NCBI GenBank assembly: GCA_026389425.1
Contig: JAPLHW010000060.1
Coordinates: 1-34,307 of the forward strand
Direction of reading: 5' to 3'
Length of the DNA stretch: 34,307 bases
Source of the DNA: Coprothermobacterota bacterium
GTDB lineage: Bacteria; Caldisericota; JANLFM01
Shown: positions 32,405 through 34,307 of the stretch, in pieces
How the letters are laid out: every line of letters begins with the position of its first letter
How positions within the stretch are numbered: position 1 is the stretch's first letter
Position numbers and translations under genes: made by a program
The notes under the pieces: model-generated
Database searches by the model: none
What the model saw: only the letters and a program-made list of their open reading frames with translations
Told to the model about the DNA's origin: nothing

Positions 32405-32968
32405 ATGATTTCATCGAATGATTTGCGTCCGGGGATCACTTTTGAGCTTGACGGTGAGATCTGGGTCGTAGTCCAATTCCAACACGTCAAGCCAGGCAAA
32501 GGCGCCGCTTTCGTGCGCACCAAGGTCCGCAACGTGGAGTCTGGAAACGTTATTGAGCGCACCTTCCGTGCAGGCGAAAAGATGCCCCGGGCTTACCTCG
32601 ACCGTAAGCAGATGCAGTTTCTCTACGCCGCCGGCGACGAATATGTTTTTATGGATATGGAGAGCTTCGAGCAGGTCCCCCTACCCAAGAGCGAATTGGA
32701 GGAAGCGATCCCCTTTCTCAAGGAGAACACTATATTGGAAGTCCTCTACTACAAAGGGAAACACATCGGTGTTGATCTACCCACCTTCATGGAACTGGCT
32801 GTAGCCGAGACCGAACCGTCTTTCCGCGGAGATACCGCTGCTGGTAGCACCAAACCAGCCAAGATGGAGACAGGAGCGATCGTGCAAGTACCGTTCTTTA
32901 TCGAGGTGGGGGACGTGATCAAGATCGACACTCGCTCCTGTGATTACATCGAAAGGGTCAGCAAGTGA
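32405..32968 (+). CDS. efp: Translation elongation factor P
   Basis: A 187-residue factor that rescues ribosomes stalled at polyproline. It has the three beta-barrel domains: [18 protein letters not shown] at the start, a middle OB domain from [13 protein letters not shown], and a C-terminal [20 protein letters not shown]. The tip loop reads KPGKGAA with K32 at the position modified in Bacillus; the modifying enzymes are not in the window. AGAGGTGAGAG lies before ATG32405. The proline-rich tail of the PBP in this window is a plausible EF-P client. Confidence 0.96.
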   Translation: MISSNDLRPGITFELDGEIWVVVQFQHVKPGKGAAFVRTKVRNVESGNVIERTFRAGEKMPRAYLDRKQMQFLYAAGDEYVFMDMESFEQVPLPKSELEEAIPFLKENTILEVLYYKGKHIGVDLPTFMELAVAETEPSFRGDTAAGSTKPAKMETGAIVQVPFFIEVGDVIKIDTRSCDYIERVSK

Positions 32969-33291
32969 GAATCAAGGTCCATCCCGAAGTCATCCGCCTA
33001 ATCGCTGTACTGGCAGCCTTGGAGGTGGAAGGGGTGACGAGAGCTGTTTCCCGTATGCCCCTCTCGCACGACCCCAAGCGGGCTGCCAGGTTGCGGGTTG
33101 AGGGGGGGCGCCTGGAGTTGGAGTTGCACCTGGCCTTCCTATACGGCGAGGATCTGCTGGCAGTGGCCAGGCAAGCACAACAAGCAGTCCAGCGGGCAGT
33201 GGAGAACCTAGTGGGAACAGAGGTGGCCAGCGTCGACATTGTGGTGGAGGATATCGACTTCCGGAAAACAGATGCGAAGGCAGAAAGCTAG
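32965..33291 (+). CDS. Asp23/Gls24-family protein, second copy
   Basis: A 108-residue protein of the Asp23 family: [28 protein letters not shown], a basic middle ([14 protein letters not shown]), then [20 protein letters not shown] and the C-terminal [13 protein letters not shown] strand. It is shorter and clearly diverged from the copy at 7547. The start GTG32965 overlaps the efp stop (GTGA). The order efp-asp23-nusB is common in Firmicutes. The function is not established; it overlaps nusB by 20 nt. Confidence 0.85.
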   Translation: MRIKVHPEVIRLIAVLAALEVEGVTRAVSRMPLSHDPKRAARLRVEGGRLELELHLAFLYGEDLLAVARQAQQAVQRAVENLVGTEVASVDIVVEDIDFRKTDAKAES

Positions 33292-33688
33292 AGAGACTGC
33301 CTTTCTTCTTCTTTACCGTATGGACATGGGCCATCTCAACTTGGAGGAAGCGATGGAGTGCGTAGAGAAGGTGCCCGATGCTGACATCTGGCAGTATTCG
33401 CGGAAGCTGGCCGAGACTGTCTTGAAACAACAGGCGGAGATCGACCGTATTCTCCTTGCCCATTCTCTCGAGTGGAGTGTGGAGCGTATGTCCTCCACCG
33501 ATCGCAGCATCCTTCGCCTGGCTGTCGGCGAGCTGCTTTTCTTGCGGGACGCTCCAGTCGGGGTATTGATTGATCAGGCCCTCCGCCTTGCTGAGAAATA
33601 CGGCGGTGAAGAGTCCAGCCATTTTGTCCACGGTGTGCTGGGAGCGATCCTGCGCTGTGAAGCGGCAGACGTTGCGGATCCTCGTTAG
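33272..33688 (+). CDS. nusB: Transcription antitermination factor NusB
   Basis: A 138-residue all-helical protein that, with NusE (S10), binds boxA RNA and supports rRNA transcription. It has [18 protein letters not shown] at the start, ILLAHSLEWSVERMSSTDRSILRLAVGELLF and the C-terminal VLIDQALRLAEKYGGEESSHFVHGVLGAIL. ATG33272 lies within the end of the Asp23 gene; the 11 extra upstream residues in frame are its shadow. It overlaps the acylphosphatase gene by 32 nt. Confidence 0.94.
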   Translation: MRRQKARETAFLLLYRMDMGHLNLEEAMECVEKVPDADIWQYSRKLAETVLKQQAEIDRILLAHSLEWSVERMSSTDRSILRLAVGELLFLRDAPVGVLIDQALRLAEKYGGEESSHFVHGVLGAILRCEAADVADPR

Positions 33689-33935
33689 CGGCCTCGTGCA
33701 AGGGGTCGGCTATCGCCGTTGGGCCTGGATCAAGGCTGTCTCTTTAGGAATCGACGGGCAGGTGCGCAACCTTGCTGATGGTCGAGTGGAGATCCTCGCA
33801 GAGGCAGAGGATACACCGCTGCGTACATTCATTGGGTTGCTTCGTGAGGGGCCTCGCTTGGCTCAAGTAACAGGCTTGGAAGTGGAGCCTTATCCGGCGA
33901 ACAGCCATTACTGGAGAAGGTTCGAGGTGCGTTGA
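33657..33935 (+). CDS. acyP: Acylphosphatase
   Basis: A 92-residue enzyme that hydrolyses acyl phosphates. The family signature is present: ILVSGLVQGVGYRRWA with the catalytic arginine in GYRRW, then LGIDGQVRNLADGRVEILAE with the catalytic asparagine in VRN. The start is GTG33657 within nusB; TTG33672 would shorten it by five residues. In Bacillus the place between nusB and ispA holds folD, xseA and xseB. Here acylphosphatase occupies it alone. Confidence 0.9.
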   Translation: MKRQTLRILVSGLVQGVGYRRWAWIKAVSLGIDGQVRNLADGRVEILAEAEDTPLRTFIGLLREGPRLAQVTGLEVEPYPANSHYWRRFEVR

Positions 33936-33936
33936 G

Positions 33937-34307
33937 ATGGAAGGCCACTCGGAACAAAAGGAACTTCAAAATGCTCTGGCGAGAGTTCAAAAAGAAGTCA
34001 ACTCCTACCTTCAAATATCGCTGGAAGCCCTTGCGGTTGAGCCGAGTGTACGCGAGATGTTGGTCTACGCCGCGTTGGGGGAAGGAAAGCGTTTGCGCCC
34101 AGCCCTTCTACTGTGGGCATGCCAATCCGTACGCAGAGGCAGCTCATCGAGGGGAGGCTTGGCCGGCAGCGAATGGCAGTCGGTTCTGGCAGCAGCAGCG
34201 GGGGTGGAGTGCCTGCACGCTTTCTCAATGGTCCACGATGATTTACCGGGAATGGATAACGCCGATCAGCGCCGTGGGAAACCTTCGGTGCACCGTGTTT
34301 TCGGGGT
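33937..34307 (+). CDS. ispA: Polyprenyl (farnesyl) diphosphate synthase, N-terminal part
   Basis: The first 123 codons of a trans-isoprenyl diphosphate synthase, cut by the window end. It shows GEGKRLRPALLLWA (IPP-binding GKRLRP) and AGVECLHAFSMVHDDLPGMDNADQRRGK-type sequence. The first aspartate-rich motif has the DDxxxxD spacing seen in bacterial farnesyl diphosphate synthases. ATG33937 follows the acylphosphatase stop by one base with GAGG upstream. The chain-length class is inferred from the motif spacing and the nusB neighbourhood. Confidence 0.9.
   Translation, partial: MEGHSEQKELQNALARVQKEVNSYLQISLEALAVEPSVREMLVYAALGEGKRLRPALLLWACQSVRRGSSSRGGLAGSEWQSVLAAAAGVECLHAFSMVHDDLPGMDNADQRRGKPSVHRVFG

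Overview
This window is a compact, GC-rich (clearly above 50 %) bacterial chromosome segment made almost entirely of housekeeping genes. Gene order and content point to a Gram-positive-type lineage (Bacillota in the broad sense, or a deep relative near Actinomycetota). Evidence for this includes lspA-rluD and gmk-rpoZ-priA-fmt-rlmN, thiN-rpmB-yloU-fakA-recG-rsmD-coaD, efp-asp23-nusB-ispA, and yebC-ruvCAB-spoIID-queA-tgt-HD-secDF-rel-dtd. ThiT, fused SecDF, AsnRS and frequent TTG/GTG starts fit the same picture. There is no rRNA or taxon-specific marker, so I do not name a species. No phage, CRISPR array, insertion sequence or defence island is visible.

Layout. (1) 1-5834, plus strand: end of lspA, then rluD, gmk, rpoZ, priA, fmt and rlmN, mostly joined by stop/start overlaps. 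(2) 5839-7268, plus: a promoter, a TPP riboswitch with an intrinsic terminator, then thiT (thiamine uptake) and thiN (thiamine to TPP), forming a feedback-controlled salvage operon. (3) 7265-7450, minus: rpmB. (4) 7508-13129, plus: an Asp23-family gene, fakA, recG, rsmD, coaD and a DivIVA/SepIVA-like coiled-coil gene. (5) 13130-13318: a non-coding stretch between convergent genes, rich in nested inverted repeats. (6) 13319-18190, minus: a class A penicillin-binding protein with its own, apparently leaderless, promoter, then asnS and hisS. (7) 18237-20916, minus: rel and dtd, then tRNA-Ala(CGC) with its own promoter and terminator. (8) 20913-21263, minus: a broken cation-diffusion-facilitator gene, cut where a GTAGGGG palindrome sits and followed by a dispersed repeat. 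(9) 21408-31230, minus: yebC, ruvC, ruvA, ruvB, spoIID-like, queA, tgt, an HD phosphohydrolase gene, and secDF with its own promoter. (10) 31310-34307, plus: pepQ-like peptidase, efp, a second Asp23-family gene, nusB, acylphosphatase and the start of a polyprenyl synthase gene cut by the window edge.

Most notable points: a PriA that keeps its zinc-binding cysteines but has lost the recognisable helicase motifs; an AsnRS reading frame whose strong ribosome binding site faces AUC codons instead of a normal start; an unassigned structured intergenic region; a roughly 38-nt imperfect dispersed repeat; and two promoters whose -10 boxes lie 6-9 nt before the start codon, suggesting leaderless mRNAs. 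I found no clearly new multi-gene system here.
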